A DNA stretch of 33,596 nucleotides from Nitrosomonas sp. GTDB lineage: Bacteria > Pseudomonadota > Gammaproteobacteria > Burkholderiales > Nitrosomonadaceae. The translations under genes and the position numbers were made by a program. The notes under the pieces were generated by a model. The model was given only the letters and a program-made list of their open reading frames with translations. It did not search any database and had not been told where the DNA came from. The stretch spans positions 1-33,596 of the forward strand of contig JAJFJJ010000099.1 of assembly GCA_021774195.1 (NCBI GenBank). The letters run 5' to 3'. Below, one piece after another: positions 1-7,897 of this stretch (the stretch's first letter is position 1; every line of letters begins with the position of its first letter).

Positions 1-113
1 CTATTCAGCTTACCCCTATAATCCGCCATTTCGGTGTTACAAAATGATCATTTACACGTGTAAACTCACATTTTGTGCCTTGAACTGACGAATTATAGGA
101 GCAATCTGAACAG
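1..113 (+). repeat. 113-bp interspersed palindromic repeat, copy 1
   Basis: This stretch matches, in opposite orientation, 28685-28797, at the same 113-bp length and about 84% identity by hand count. Its ends are related inverted repeats: CTATTCAG near the left end against CTGAACAG at the right, and CCTATAAT near the left against ATTATAGG near the right. The centre holds the perfect palindrome TTTACACGTGTAAA, flanked by ACAAAATG and CATTTTGT. No coding potential. It behaves like a small non-autonomous element. The element could extend left of base 1, but copy 2 suggests the end is here. Confidence 0.8.
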
Positions 114-166
114 TTACTTTGATGTACTGAATAATTACTATATTTTTATCAAAAGGTAAATGCAAA

Positions 167-565
167 ATGAAAGAAATATCAGGAATAAATCATATTGGTG
201 TTCGCGTAGCGAATCTAGAAAAGGCAAGAGCCTTTTATGAGCAACTTGGTTTTGAGTTTATTATCGGCCCAATAGGCCCAGAGCCGGTAGCTATCATGGA
301 GCACCCTTCGGGAGTAAATATTAACTTTATTTTAAATGCCGCACCTGAAAACACCAAAAATTTACTAATGGATATTCCTGAAAAGCACCCTGGCTACACT
401 CATATAGCGCTTGACGTTAGTGATATTAAAGCAGTACAGGATACACTCGAAAATTTAGGTATTGAAATCACAGAAGGTCCGATAACTTTACCCAATGGAG
501 CGGTTATGCTATTTATTCGTGACCAAGATCGAAATGTGATTGAATTTCACCAAAACCCAACTTAA
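167..565 (+). CDS. VOC (glyoxalase/bleomycin-resistance fold) family protein
   Basis: A 132-residue single-module vicinal-oxygen-chelate protein. The N-terminal strand holds a putative metal ligand in INHIGVRV (about residue 8-9), followed by the helix EKARAFYEQLGFE. The second half begins at HIALDVSD, with the usual closing strand and acidic ligand in NVIEFHQ near the C-terminus, so the His/Glu ligand pattern of the fold is present. Substrate cannot be read from sequence; lactoylglutathione lyase, dioxygenase or resistance functions are all possible. An AAAGG about ten bases upstream could serve as ribosome binding site. It stands alone between a repeat and a toxin-antitoxin pair, which suggests accessory gene content. 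Confidence 0.85.
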   Translation: MKEISGINHIGVRVANLEKARAFYEQLGFEFIIGPIGPEPVAIMEHPSGVNINFILNAAPENTKNLLMDIPEKHPGYTHIALDVSDIKAVQDTLENLGIEITEGPITLPNGAVMLFIRDQDRNVIEFHQNPT

Positions 566-899
566 AAAAACGGCTAAGCAGACAATTCCCTACGGTGTAT
601 GTTTGTGAGAATAATATGTGGGTGTCATTGTATCGTGCATAGGATTATCGTATTGAAGTGCCTGTTAACTTGTTCCCTTTTAGTCGGTTAGAATCATGCA
701 ACAGGCTTGTTTATGTTAAATTCACAAGGATTAAGAAGTTTGTCCATCAACTTAACAAGGGAGCTGAAAACCCTTGTGTCGGTGGCTCGATTCCTGTCAG
801 CTCTTTTTTCTGGTTTCTTTTTTACTAGGTGTTTAGTCTCAGGATGTATCCAATTCCACAGAATAGAGAAACCAAAACCATATCAGTGGACAAAAATAG
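566..899. other. Intergenic stretch without a convincing gene
   Basis: About 330 bases between the VOC gene and the toxin stop codon. A 66-codon open frame starting at 707 has no recognisable composition or ribosome binding site. A short inverted repeat (GCCTGTT near 660 against AACAGGC near 700) is present. I see no RNA gene here. It may be decayed sequence. Confidence 0.4.
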
Positions 900-1202
900 T
901 TAACTAGGGTCAAAATAATTTAATATATCTATAACCTTATGCGGTATGCCAATAATATTGATCCAGTTCTGACCAATTGTATAAAATATCAAGTGTGATC
1001 CCTGCAAATAGCAATAATAGCCTTCTCCGATATCAAGCCTGTGCTTACCTATTTTGGGGTTTTTGGCCAACCAACCGAAACGATTATCAAGGTCATATAA
1101 GTAGCTATCTCGTTTCTTTCTCCCCCATTTGCGCAATGTATAACGCCCAATATTTCTGAGGTCTTCTTGTACGCGTGGGGTAATTCGAAAGGTGGAGGTC
1201 AT
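900..1202 (-). CDS. parE: ParE/RelE-superfamily toxin
   Basis: A 100-residue basic protein with the ParE layout: N-terminal strand FRITPRVQEDL, helical hairpin with RYTLRKWGRKKRDSYLYDL, then the beta-sheet segment RLDIGEGYYCYLQGSHLIFYT and closing strand INIIGIPH. ParE toxins inhibit DNA gyrase; RelE relatives cleave mRNA at the ribosome; the sequence favours ParE. Its start codon overlaps the antitoxin stop by four bases (ATGA), the usual translational coupling. It appears intact. Confidence 0.85.
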   Translation of the reverse strand: MTSTFRITPRVQEDLRNIGRYTLRKWGRKKRDSYLYDLDNRFGWLAKNPKIGKHRLDIGEGYYCYLQGSHLIFYTIGQNWINIIGIPHKVIDILNYFDPS

Positions 1203-1447
1203 TCTTCGGTGTCCAGCTCTCCAATAATATTATCGATAGAATAATTTTTAACAAATTCGCCGCGCTCTGCTTGCGCTGCACCTTCTCCCAAATGTATACG
1301 AAGAGCTTCAAGTTTACTTTTACGTTCTTCCATTCCGCGTAACGCATCACGAACGACTTCACTTGCTGAGCCGTACCGCCCGCTCGCAATCTCATTTTTA
1401 ATGAACACTTCCCAATGCTCGCCTAAACTTAGACTTGTATTTGCCAT
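1199..1447 (-). CDS. parD: ParD-type antitoxin, ribbon-helix-helix
   Basis: An 82-residue protein with an N-terminal ribbon-helix-helix region (NTSLSLGEHWEVFIKNEIASGRYGSASEVVRDALR) typical of ParD, followed by an acidic C-terminal tail (DNIIGELDTEE) of the kind that wraps the toxin. It neutralises the adjacent ParE protein and is expected to repress its own promoter. A good AAGGAG lies seven bases before the ATG. The antitoxin gene comes first and overlaps the toxin gene, the standard order. Confidence 0.85.
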   Translation of the reverse strand: MANTSLSLGEHWEVFIKNEIASGRYGSASEVVRDALRGMEERKSKLEALRIHLGEGAAQAERGEFVKNYSIDNIIGELDTEE

Positions 1448-1458
1448 TTACCACTCCT

Positions 1459-1485
1459 TTCATATTCATATATATGAAATATGAA
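1459..1485. promoter_or_regulatory. Inverted-repeat operator upstream of parDE
   Basis: Directly upstream of the parD ribosome binding site is an AT-rich inverted repeat with outer half-sites TTCATAT and ATATGAA around the palindrome CATATATATG. This is the place and form expected for autorepression by a ribbon-helix-helix antitoxin. Binding by ParD is inferred. Confidence 0.5.
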
Positions 1486-1532
1486 TATAGCAAGATTTTT
1501 CTAGAAATGAAACACACTTTCTAATTGCTATA

Positions 1533-1737
1533 AACCTAGAAAAATCAGTTGACCGCTAAAACCGCATATAAGTAACTGAATTACATATATGAAAACTAAG
1601 CGTTTTGCATTGAATCTTAGGCCACAATACTGTGTTTCCGCCCTTGCCAAGGACTACGGCCATTGGCTGCGAACGGCGCCTGACCTTGTAACCTAAGACT
1701 CAATACAAATTCTGTGTTCAACTAATTTTTCTAGGTT
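1533..1737. repeat. Miniature inverted-repeat element, about 205 bp
   Basis: Ends are 22-bp inverted repeats matching at about 20 positions: 1533-1554 begins AACCTAGAAAAAT and 1716-1737 ends ATTTTTCTAGGTT. A second inverted repeat is nested inside (ATTGAATCTTAGG near 1610 against CCTAAGACTCAAT near 1692). No coding capacity. No second copy was seen in the window. Confidence 0.6.
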
Positions 1738-1768
1738 AAAAGGGATAACCATTGAGATAAATGTCGTG

Positions 1769-1897
1769 CTAGATTAAAAAATCAGGCTCAGGCAAATCCA
1801 TAAAAACATCTCCGCCAAGTCCTCGGTGAAAGGACGCCCATTCATCTAAAATACTGAAAAATTGGTTCGATAATGATGCATCTTTCTCCACTACTAT
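1769..1897 (-). pseudogene. Possible 3' remnant of a decayed gene
   Basis: Read on the - strand, about 42 codons end at a TAG (1769-1771) and have protein-like composition, with the stretches NQFFSILDEWASFHRGLGG and DVFMDLPEPDFLI. The frame is closed upstream by a TGA at 1898-1900. A neighbouring frame continues upstream with RPEENFKKQVYSADSRMNS until it meets the miniature element at 1976. This suggests a short gene broken by a frameshift and an insertion. The tail faintly recalls VapB-type antitoxins, but I do not assign a family. Confidence 0.25.
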
Positions 1898-1975
1898 TCA
1901 TACGGCTATCAGCCGAATACACCTGCTTCTTGAAATTCTCTTCTGGTCGATTATATTTCGCGGATAAAGGCTCTA

Positions 1976-2155
1976 GGGTGCCTCTAAAAATTCGAATTTC
2001 TAAACAAGACAAGGCGAGAACAAAAAATATTGACGCAGCATATAACTGATATGTAAGGAGATATTTTTTGTGAGTAACGCAGTATTGTGACGAAACGGGG
2101 TAAGCAGGCAATTCGCTTTGCTGATGCTCGCAAATATGGATTTTTAGAGGTGCCC
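1976..2155. repeat. Miniature inverted-repeat element, 180 bp
   Basis: The ends GGGTGCCTCTAAAAAT (left) and ATTTTTAGAGGTGCCC (right) are inverted repeats matching at 14 of 16 positions. Inside, ACAAAAAATAT near 2022 and ATATTTTTTGT near 2062 form another inverted repeat. No transposase is encoded. It abuts a truncated copy of a different repeat family at its right edge, so it probably inserted into that copy. Confidence 0.6.
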
Positions 2156-2342
2156 TTAAGAATCATGTTTTTAATATGATAGGTACCATTTGGGTGAGCC
2201 TCGCTATGATGTTTATAGTACGCTATTGTTTCATTTTTGCTGTGTTGCAATTCGTTGCAATAACTCGTTCACTCCTCATTGCACCTTGCCAAAAAGAAAC
2301 AATATCGCACTCTAAACACCATACAACTGAGGATCTTAGGAT
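2156..2342 (-). repeat. Truncated copy (1 of 3) of the 230-240-bp repeat family
   Basis: The reverse complement reads through the same landmarks as 11833-12061 and 16924-17162: CCTCAGTTG at the end, then GGTGTTTAGAGTGC, CAACACAGCAAAA, and CATCATAGCG followed by CTCACC. The outer terminus is at 2324-2342. The opposite terminus is missing, replaced by the 180-bp element at 1976-2155. Confidence 0.7.
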
Positions 2343-2406
2343 AAAAATACCAATGATCGTTACGATTCTTAAATGATTTGGGTTTTGATTTAAGTATAAT
2401 TCCGTA

Positions 2407-2829
2407 ATGACAGATATTTATTTTTATTCTGGCGCTGTAAATAAACTAGAAACCACTTGTCGACTTTGTGCCAAAGCAGTTAATCAAGGTAATAAGGTGC
2501 TGATATATTCGTCTAATTCGGCTATTAATAAACAACTTGATCAGTTATTGTGGACATATTCTTCAACGAGTTTTGTTCCGCACTGCTTTGTCAATGACTC
2601 TGTTGACAAAATTAGTGTGACACCTGTGATACTTGGTGACCGTATAGACACGACAATTCGATATAATGTATTACTCAATATGCAGGAGGAGGTCCCGCCC
2701 ACATTTAATCATTTTGAACGTTTGATAGAAGTTGTAAGTGTTGCAACTGAAGACAAACAGATCGCGCGCAATAAATATCGTTCCTACCAAGATAAAGGCT
2801 ATAAGATTCACCATTTTAATCTTGACTAA
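2407..2829 (+). CDS. holC: DNA polymerase III subunit chi
   Basis: A 140-residue protein matching HolC: start MTDIYFYSG, the helical segment RLCAKAVNQGNKVLIYSS, LDQLLWTYSSTSFVPHC, and the C-terminal YRSYQDKGYKIHHF, which recalls the family's closing RxxYRxxKxxGYxI region. Chi pairs with psi (HolD) and links the clamp loader to single-strand binding protein. holC is often next to pepA or valS; here it precedes a small unknown gene and the lpt operon. It looks complete. Confidence 0.85.
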   Translation: MTDIYFYSGAVNKLETTCRLCAKAVNQGNKVLIYSSNSAINKQLDQLLWTYSSTSFVPHCFVNDSVDKISVTPVILGDRIDTTIRYNVLLNMQEEVPPTFNHFERLIEVVSVATEDKQIARNKYRSYQDKGYKIHHFNLD

Positions 2830-2845
2830 CTCACAGGTGTTTAGA

Positions 2846-3124
2846 ATGATAGAGAAAACCGATCATCAAAGTGGCGATGTGTCCCATGCACGGGAAGGTG
2901 TACGAGCATTTAATGATAAAAAAATACCGCTTTTGACGGAGGTTGTAACAATACGATCATCCCCAGTGAGATCAATTCTGGATACAGCATTAGGTGAAGT
3001 CAGTATAGATATGAGTGCTAGAGATAGAGAAATATTGGCTCGTTCACTGGAAAAACAATTGAAGGATTCATCCATCTATTTGAACGAAGATGGAATTGAG
3101 GCAAAATCATTTGCTCTGAAATAA
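2846..3124 (+). CDS. Small conserved-looking hypothetical protein
   Basis: A 92-residue protein beginning MIEKTDHQSGDVSHAREG, with AGGTG about six bases before the ATG. The frame is open further upstream inside holC, but that part has no start with a ribosome binding site. The middle (KIPLLTEVVTIRSSPVRSILD) and the charged helix near the C-terminus (RDREILARSLEKQL) look like real protein. No signal peptide or membrane segment. It lies 16 bases after holC and is probably cotranscribed. I do not recognise the family. Confidence 0.6.
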   Translation: MIEKTDHQSGDVSHAREGVRAFNDKKIPLLTEVVTIRSSPVRSILDTALGEVSIDMSARDREILARSLEKQLKDSSIYLNEDGIEAKSFALK

Positions 3125-3246
3125 CAAAGACGTCTTCGTGTTGATGTGAAATAACAATTCTTTTTTATTGGCCTGAAAGGAATAATGACTTTAAATAAAG
3201 AAAATAAATTTTATGTGTTATAAAAACTGTTTGAGGGTTTACTCGA

Positions 3247-3804
3247 TTGAGAAATAAACGATTTTTTTTGACTGTATGTTTTATCGGCTTTGTCTATTTA
3301 AATACGGCTATGGCCGAGCGATCGGATCGTGATCAACCGGTTCATTTGGAAGCAGATCAAGCGACAATTGAGGATATTAACCGGAAAGAAGATAGTCGGG
3401 TTAGCGTGTTTACAGGGAATGTTATTTTGACTCAGGGCACATTGCGAATTAGTGCCGATAAAGTGATCATGCAGGAAGGTAATGATGGCTTTAGATATGC
3501 GACTGCAACGGGGAATTTGGTTAGCTTCCGTCAAAAACGTGATGGGTTAGATGAGTATGTTGAAGGATGGGGAAAACGGGTTAAATATGATACAAAGCAT
3601 GAGAAAATTGAATTGTTTAGAAAAGCGCATTTAAAGAGAGGTGCTGATGAGGTCAAAGGTGATTATATTTCTTATGATATGACCAGTGAATTTTTTCAAG
3701 TCAAAGGGAGCACTGAACGGGGCGTAAATACAGAGTCAAATAACCGAGTTCGTATCACCATACAACCAAGAAATAAATCGGATGAAGCGGATAAGTTGGA
3801 TTAA
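3247..3804 (+). CDS. lptA: Lipopolysaccharide transport periplasmic protein LptA
   Basis: A 185-residue exported protein. A signal peptide runs to about residue 23 (FFLTVCFIGFVYLNTAMA, then ERSD). The mature part has the OstA-like jelly-roll repeats: PVHLEADQATIED, VFTGNVILTQGTLRISADKVIM and YATATGNLVSFRQK. LptA bridges the periplasm between LptC and LptD. The start is TTG, with GAGGG eight bases upstream; no ATG in this frame precedes the signal peptide. It is followed by lptB. lptC and kdsC, usually just upstream in proteobacteria, are absent from this place. Confidence 0.88.
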   Translation: MRNKRFFLTVCFIGFVYLNTAMAERSDRDQPVHLEADQATIEDINRKEDSRVSVFTGNVILTQGTLRISADKVIMQEGNDGFRYATATGNLVSFRQKRDGLDEYVEGWGKRVKYDTKHEKIELFRKAHLKRGADEVKGDYISYDMTSEFFQVKGSTERGVNTESNNRVRITIQPRNKSDEADKLD

Positions 3805-3842
3805 ACCAATTGGTAAATTTTGCCGGGTCTATATAAAAACAA

Positions 3843-4565
3843 ATGAGTGAATTGAGGGCTGATAATTTAAAGAAACGCTATAAAACACGCACTGTTGTTC
3901 ATGATGTTTCTTTTTCGCTGAATAGTGGTGAAGTGATCGGTTTGCTTGGACCAAATGGTGCAGGTAAAACGACTTGTTTTTATATGGTAGTTGGATTGGT
4001 ACAATTGGACGATGGGGAAATTTATCTGGATGGGGAAAAGCTTAGTCAGATGCCTATTCATCATCGTGCGCACCTTGGTTTAAGTTATTTGCCGCAGGAA
4101 GCGTCAATTTTCCGGCGACTTTCTGTTGAAGAGAATGTTCTTGCCGTTCTTGAGCTGCAAAATTTTGATGAAGAAACAACGCAACGTCATCTTGATGATT
4201 TATTGCATGATTTACATATTAGTCATTTGCGTGACAGTCCAGCGATTAGTTTGTCAGGTGGGGAACGAAGACGAGTTGAGATTGCTCGCGCACTAGCTTC
4301 ACAACCTAGATTTATTCTACTCGATGAACCTTTTGCTGGCGTAGACCCAATTGCTGTTATTGATATTCAGAAAGTAATTGCTTTTTTAAAAGAACGGGAT
4401 ATTGGGGTGCTGATTACAGATCATAATGTTAGAGAAACATTAGGGATTTGTGACCACGCTTATATAATTAGTGAAGGAGAAGTGCTGGCTAGAGGCAAAC
4501 CTGATGAAATCATTTATAATGAACGTGTCAGAGAAGTTTACTTGGGGGAGCATTTTCGTTTGTAA
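3843..4565 (+). CDS. lptB: LPS export ABC transporter ATP-binding protein LptB
   Basis: A 240-residue ATPase with Walker A GPNGAGKT (about residues 36-43), Q-loop region [17 protein letters not shown], the signature [15 protein letters not shown], Walker [14 protein letters not shown], and the switch histidine in ITDHNVRET. The FRRLSVEEN and [12 protein letters not shown] motifs are characteristic of LptB. It powers lipopolysaccharide extraction with LptF/LptG, which are not in the window. It is 38 bases after lptA and precedes rpoN, the common order. Confidence 0.95.
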   Translation: MSELRADNLKKRYKTRTVVHDVSFSLNSGEVIGLLGPNGAGKTTCFYMVVGLVQLDDGEIYLDGEKLSQMPIHHRAHLGLSYLPQEASIFRRLSVEENVLAVLELQNFDEETTQRHLDDLLHDLHISHLRDSPAISLSGGERRRVEIARALASQPRFILLDEPFAGVDPIAVIDIQKVIAFLKERDIGVLITDHNVRETLGICDHAYIISEGEVLARGKPDEIIYNERVREVYLGEHFRL

Positions 4566-4657
4566 AATGATTAATTGCGTAATTACCAAACTGTATCAAT
4601 GTTTAATTTTGATTGAGCGCTCTCGCGTTAACTAAAACCTGTCGCTTCTCCAAGAAC

Positions 4658-6079
4658 ATGAAACCAACGCTTCAATTAAAGCCATCTCAACAACTTAAAC
4701 TCACGCCGCAATTACAGCAATCAATTCGCCTACTGCAGATGTCTACGCTAGATCTAAACCAAGAAATTGAACGTGTTATGCAGGAAAATCCACTGTTTGA
4801 ATTAGTGGAAGATCGCGATAATGCAGACCAATCTTCTGATGCACAGCAAGCTGCAGAATACGCTGTAGTAGAAGTACATGTTGATTCCACATCGTCTGTT
4901 ACAAATAACAGTACGTCGGTCACAGATTGGGTCGAGAGTCGGAGTTCCACGACAGAAATAGGGGATGACGACTCTGGTTATTCGCAGATTGCTGACAAGC
5001 CTTTGAGCTTACGGGAATATTTGAATTCTCAGATCTGTCTGAGTCAAATAAAAGAACGAGAACGAAATGTAGCCTTTTTATTAATTGATAGTCTTGATGA
5101 GCGAGGCTATTTGTTGCAGGATTTTGATGAACTGATTGATTCTTTTTCTAAATTTAAAATTTCCCGTGAGGATTTTGCGTGTGCATTAGAGAGTCTGCAA
5201 AGTCTCGATCCTCCTGGAGTAGGTGCCAGAGGTTTACAAGAATGTTTGCTATTACAATTGCAAGCCAAGCCAGATGATACACCTTATCGTGAGCAGGCTA
5301 TAAAGGTAGTAAAAGAGTATCTTGAAATTTTAGCTGCACATGATTTTACTCATATCAAGAAATTACTGCGTTGTAGTGATCAAACTTTACGATCTATACG
5401 CCAATTAATTACTAATCTTAACCCTAACCCTGGTAGTTCCTTTAGTGCTATTGACACCAATTATATTGTGCCAGATATTCTAGTAACAAAGAAAAATGAG
5501 AAATGGGTTGCTGATCTAAATTCTGATGCTATTCCAAAACTGAGTATCAACCATTTGTATGCAAATATTTTAAGAAATAAACGTGATGAATCTTCACGTG
5601 GCTTAGCATGTCAGTTAAACGAAGCAAAATGGTTGATAAAGAATATACACCAGCGTTCAAGTACCATACTGAATGTTTCTCATGCCATTGTAGAGCGACA
5701 ACAGCAGTTTTTTGAGCATGGTGCAGTGGCTATGCGGCCGCTTGTATTACGTGAAATTGCGGATAAAGTGGGATTACATGAATCGACCATTTCACGAGTA
5801 ACAACACAAAAGTTTATGCGCACACCAAGAGGGATTTTTGAGCTTAAATTTTTTTTTGGGAGCCATGTTACTACGGATGCTGGAGGAGCATGTTCGGCAA
5901 CGGCAATTCGAGAACTGATAAAACAATTGATAAAAGCAGAGAACCAAAAAAAACCGCTTAGTGATAATCGAATCTCGAAATTACTAGAGGAGCAGGGTAT
6001 AGCTGTTGCACGGCGTACGGTTGCTAAATATAGAGAGTTTCTACAAATACCACCAGCAAACCTTCGGAAATCATTTTAA
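4658..6079 (+). CDS. rpoN: RNA polymerase sigma-54 factor
   Basis: About 473 residues from the ATG at 4658, which gives the family's usual beginning MKPTLQLKPSQQLKLTPQLQQSIRLLQ (written in parts: MKPTLQLK, then LTPQLQQSIRLLQ). A longer frame from a TTG at 4613 adds 15 atypical residues. The N-terminal Gln-rich activator-interacting region is followed by an acidic Ser-rich linker, the core-binding domain (SLDERGYLL, LDPPGVGARGLQECL), the helix-turn-helix (LREIADKVGLHESTISRVT) and the RpoN box ARRTVAKYRE near residues 451-460. It directs transcription from -24/-12 promoters. Its position before hpf and ptsN is the classic arrangement. Confidence 0.95.
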   Translation: MKPTLQLKPSQQLKLTPQLQQSIRLLQMSTLDLNQEIERVMQENPLFELVEDRDNADQSSDAQQAAEYAVVEVHVDSTSSVTNNSTSVTDWVESRSSTTEIGDDDSGYSQIADKPLSLREYLNSQICLSQIKERERNVAFLLIDSLDERGYLLQDFDELIDSFSKFKISREDFACALESLQSLDPPGVGARGLQECLLLQLQAKPDDTPYREQAIKVVKEYLEILAAHDFTHIKKLLRCSDQTLRSIRQLITNLNPNPGSSFSAIDTNYIVPDILVTKKNEKWVADLNSDAIPKLSINHLYANILRNKRDESSRGLACQLNEAKWLIKNIHQRSSTILNVSHAIVERQQQFFEHGAVAMRPLVLREIADKVGLHESTISRVTTQKFMRTPRGIFELKFFFGSHVTTDAGGACSATAIRELIKQLIKAENQKKPLSDNRISKLLEEQGIAVARRTVAKYREFLQIPPANLRKSF

Positions 6080-6098
6080 TTAAAATAAAGGAATAATA

Positions 6099-6425
6099 AT
6101 GAATTTTAAGCTTACCGGTAACCATGTTGAAATTACTGACGCAATGCGTGAATATGTCATCACAAAAATTGACAAAATCACTCGTCATTTCGATCATGTC
6201 ATTGATGTTAGTGTGATTCTATCCGTTGAGAAGCATAAGCAGAAGGCTGAGGCAAATGTCCATATACGAGGTAAAGACATTTTTGTCGAGGCGGATGGCG
6301 AAAACATGTATGCTTCAATCGACAGTTTGATTGATAAGCTGGATCGTCAGATATTGAAACACAAGGAAAAAACTCTGAGCCGACGTAATCATGATTCTAT
6401 AAAGAACCATGATTATGAGGAGTAG
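6099..6425 (+). CDS. hpf: Ribosome hibernation promoting factor, short type
   Basis: A 108-residue HPF/YfiA protein: [20 protein letters not shown], then [23 protein letters not shown] and the closing part [19 protein letters not shown]. The length fits the short form, which binds the 30S decoding site and promotes 100S dimers with RMF in gamma-proteobacteria. AAAGGAAT precedes the ATG. It lies 19 bases after rpoN, in the conserved operon. Confidence 0.93.
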   Translation: MNFKLTGNHVEITDAMREYVITKIDKITRHFDHVIDVSVILSVEKHKQKAEANVHIRGKDIFVEADGENMYASIDSLIDKLDRQILKHKEKTLSRRNHDSIKNHDYEE

Positions 6426-6477
6426 ATCTACCGATGAAAATACAAATTCTTAATCTTTATAGAAACTATTCAATTTC

Positions 6478-6945
6478 ATGAATCTTATTTCACAACTATT
6501 ACCGCTTTCCAATGTTATCGTCGATTTAGATGTGGCTAGTAAAAAACGTGTTTTTGAACAGGCCGGCTTATTATTTGAAAACACGCTTAATGTGGCAAAA
6601 AGTCAGGTTTTTGATAGTTTGTTTGCACGTGAGAAATTGGGGTCCACCGGTCTTGGGCAAGGTGTGGCAATTCCACATGGTCGTATTAAGGGACTGCGTG
6701 AAGCCGTTGCGGCACTGGTCAGAATGAAAGAGGCCATACCATTTGATGCGCCAGATGGCCAACCAGTTAGCATTGCCTGTATTTTATTGGTGCCGGAGAA
6801 AGCGACTGATCAGCATTTGCAGATTTTAAGCGAGTTGGCACAAATGTTCAGTGATAAACAATTCAGAGAACGTATTTTACTCAGTAAGGATGCTAGCGAG
6901 ATACATCAACTCATAACTGACTGGACGCCAAATGTCTCAAATTAG
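6478..6945 (+). CDS. ptsN: PTS IIA-like nitrogen-regulatory protein PtsN
   Basis: A 155-residue EIIA-Ntr protein. The phosphorylatable His is H67 in VAIPHGRI, preceded by REKLGSTGLGQG, the family's active-site segment. PtsN receives phosphate from NPr/HPr and acts as a regulator, not a sugar transporter. Its last 14 bases overlap the start of hprK, so the two are probably translationally coupled. The phosphocarrier genes are not in the window. Confidence 0.93.
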   Translation: MNLISQLLPLSNVIVDLDVASKKRVFEQAGLLFENTLNVAKSQVFDSLFAREKLGSTGLGQGVAIPHGRIKGLREAVAALVRMKEAIPFDAPDGQPVSIACILLVPEKATDQHLQILSELAQMFSDKQFRERILLSKDASEIHQLITDWTPNVSN

Positions 6946-7885
6946 TGTTGCCCAATTATTTGAAGACAAGAAAGAAAAGCTTGGGTTGACTTGGCTATCA
7001 GGCAAGGATGGGGCAAATGAGTTACTTAGGGATGAAGTGACTTCCCAATCAACACAAGGCATGATTGGGCATTTGAATTTTATCCATCCAAATTGGATAC
7101 AGGTGCTCAGTATTGACGAAATTCATTATTTAAATAAACTAGATAAGCCTTCACTTGAAAAGAAACTGAGTTATCTGACTCAGAGTAATTTGGCCTGTAT
7201 TATTGTGGCTGATGGGGCGGAAGCGCCCGCATGTGTTATTGATTTGTCGACTGCTGCAAGTATTCCCTTATTATGCTCACCATTTCCTAGCCTAGAGGTT
7301 ATTTGGTTATTGCGTTCTTATCTTGGCCGTGTTTTGGCGCCATCGAGTTGTTTACATGGTGTATTACTGGATGTGCTAGGTATGGGCGTGATGATCACCG
7401 GTGAAAGTGGTGTTGGTAAGAGTGAGTTGGCTTTGGAGCTGATTAGCCGAGGACACGGTTTGGTTGCCGATGATGTGGTTGAGTTGCGTCGTATAGCACC
7501 GGAAACTTTAGAGGGTCGTTGTCCGCCAATGTTGAGAGATTATTTGGAAGTCAGAGGTTTGGGGATGTTGAATATCCGCACTATCTTTGGCGAAACGGCG
7601 GTACGTCGGCATAAGAATATGAAACTAATTGTGCATATGCAAAACTCAGGATCTGACCCAAATATGTTGGAGCGCCTGCCAATTTCTAATCTTAATGAAA
7701 GCATTATGAATGTAGATATTCGTAAAGTGATTATTCCGGTGGCCGCAGGTCGAAACTTAGCCGTACTCGTTGAAGCTGCCGTAAGAAATTATGTTTTACA
7801 ATTGCGTGGTATTGATAGTACCAAGGACTTCATTGAACGACATGAGCAAGTCATGAGTGACACGCCTGGGAATGATCATCTGTAA
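6932..7885 (+). CDS. hprK: HPr kinase/phosphorylase
   Basis: A 317-residue protein of standard length. The C-terminal catalytic half has H142 in LHGVLLDVLG, Walker A GESGVGKS (157-164), the acidic ADDVVELRR, and the HprK signature EVRGLGMLNIRTIFG. It phosphorylates or dephosphorylates a serine of HPr. Presence next to ptsN in a Gram-negative is typical of betaproteobacteria with an incomplete, regulatory PTS. The usual following gene rapZ is not here; ubiX follows. Confidence 0.94.
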   Translation: MSQISVAQLFEDKKEKLGLTWLSGKDGANELLRDEVTSQSTQGMIGHLNFIHPNWIQVLSIDEIHYLNKLDKPSLEKKLSYLTQSNLACIIVADGAEAPACVIDLSTAASIPLLCSPFPSLEVIWLLRSYLGRVLAPSSCLHGVLLDVLGMGVMITGESGVGKSELALELISRGHGLVADDVVELRRIAPETLEGRCPPMLRDYLEVRGLGMLNIRTIFGETAVRRHKNMKLIVHMQNSGSDPNMLERLPISNLNESIMNVDIRKVIIPVAAGRNLAVLVEAAVRNYVLQLRGIDSTKDFIERHEQVMSDTPGNDHL

Positions 7886-7897
7886 ACAACGAACTGG

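Noticed and set aside
650-720. Inverted GCCTGTT/AACAGGC near GTTAACTT, reminiscent of an integron attC site
   Set aside because: The required RYYYAAC and GTTRRRY boxes are not both present, and no integrase or cassette array is seen.
707-907. 66-codon open frame after the VOC gene
   Set aside because: No ribosome binding site, no recognisable domain and a low-complexity hydrophobic stretch; it looks like chance.
1842-2250. Two overlapping open frames of about 88 codons on the - strand
   Set aside because: They run through the miniature elements at 1976-2155 and 2156-2342; only the short tail at 1769-1897 in another frame looks protein-like.
3185-3223. 12-codon open frame before lptA as a leader peptide
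   Set aside because: It has AAGG upstream, but no attenuator hairpin or codon bias is visible; too short to support.
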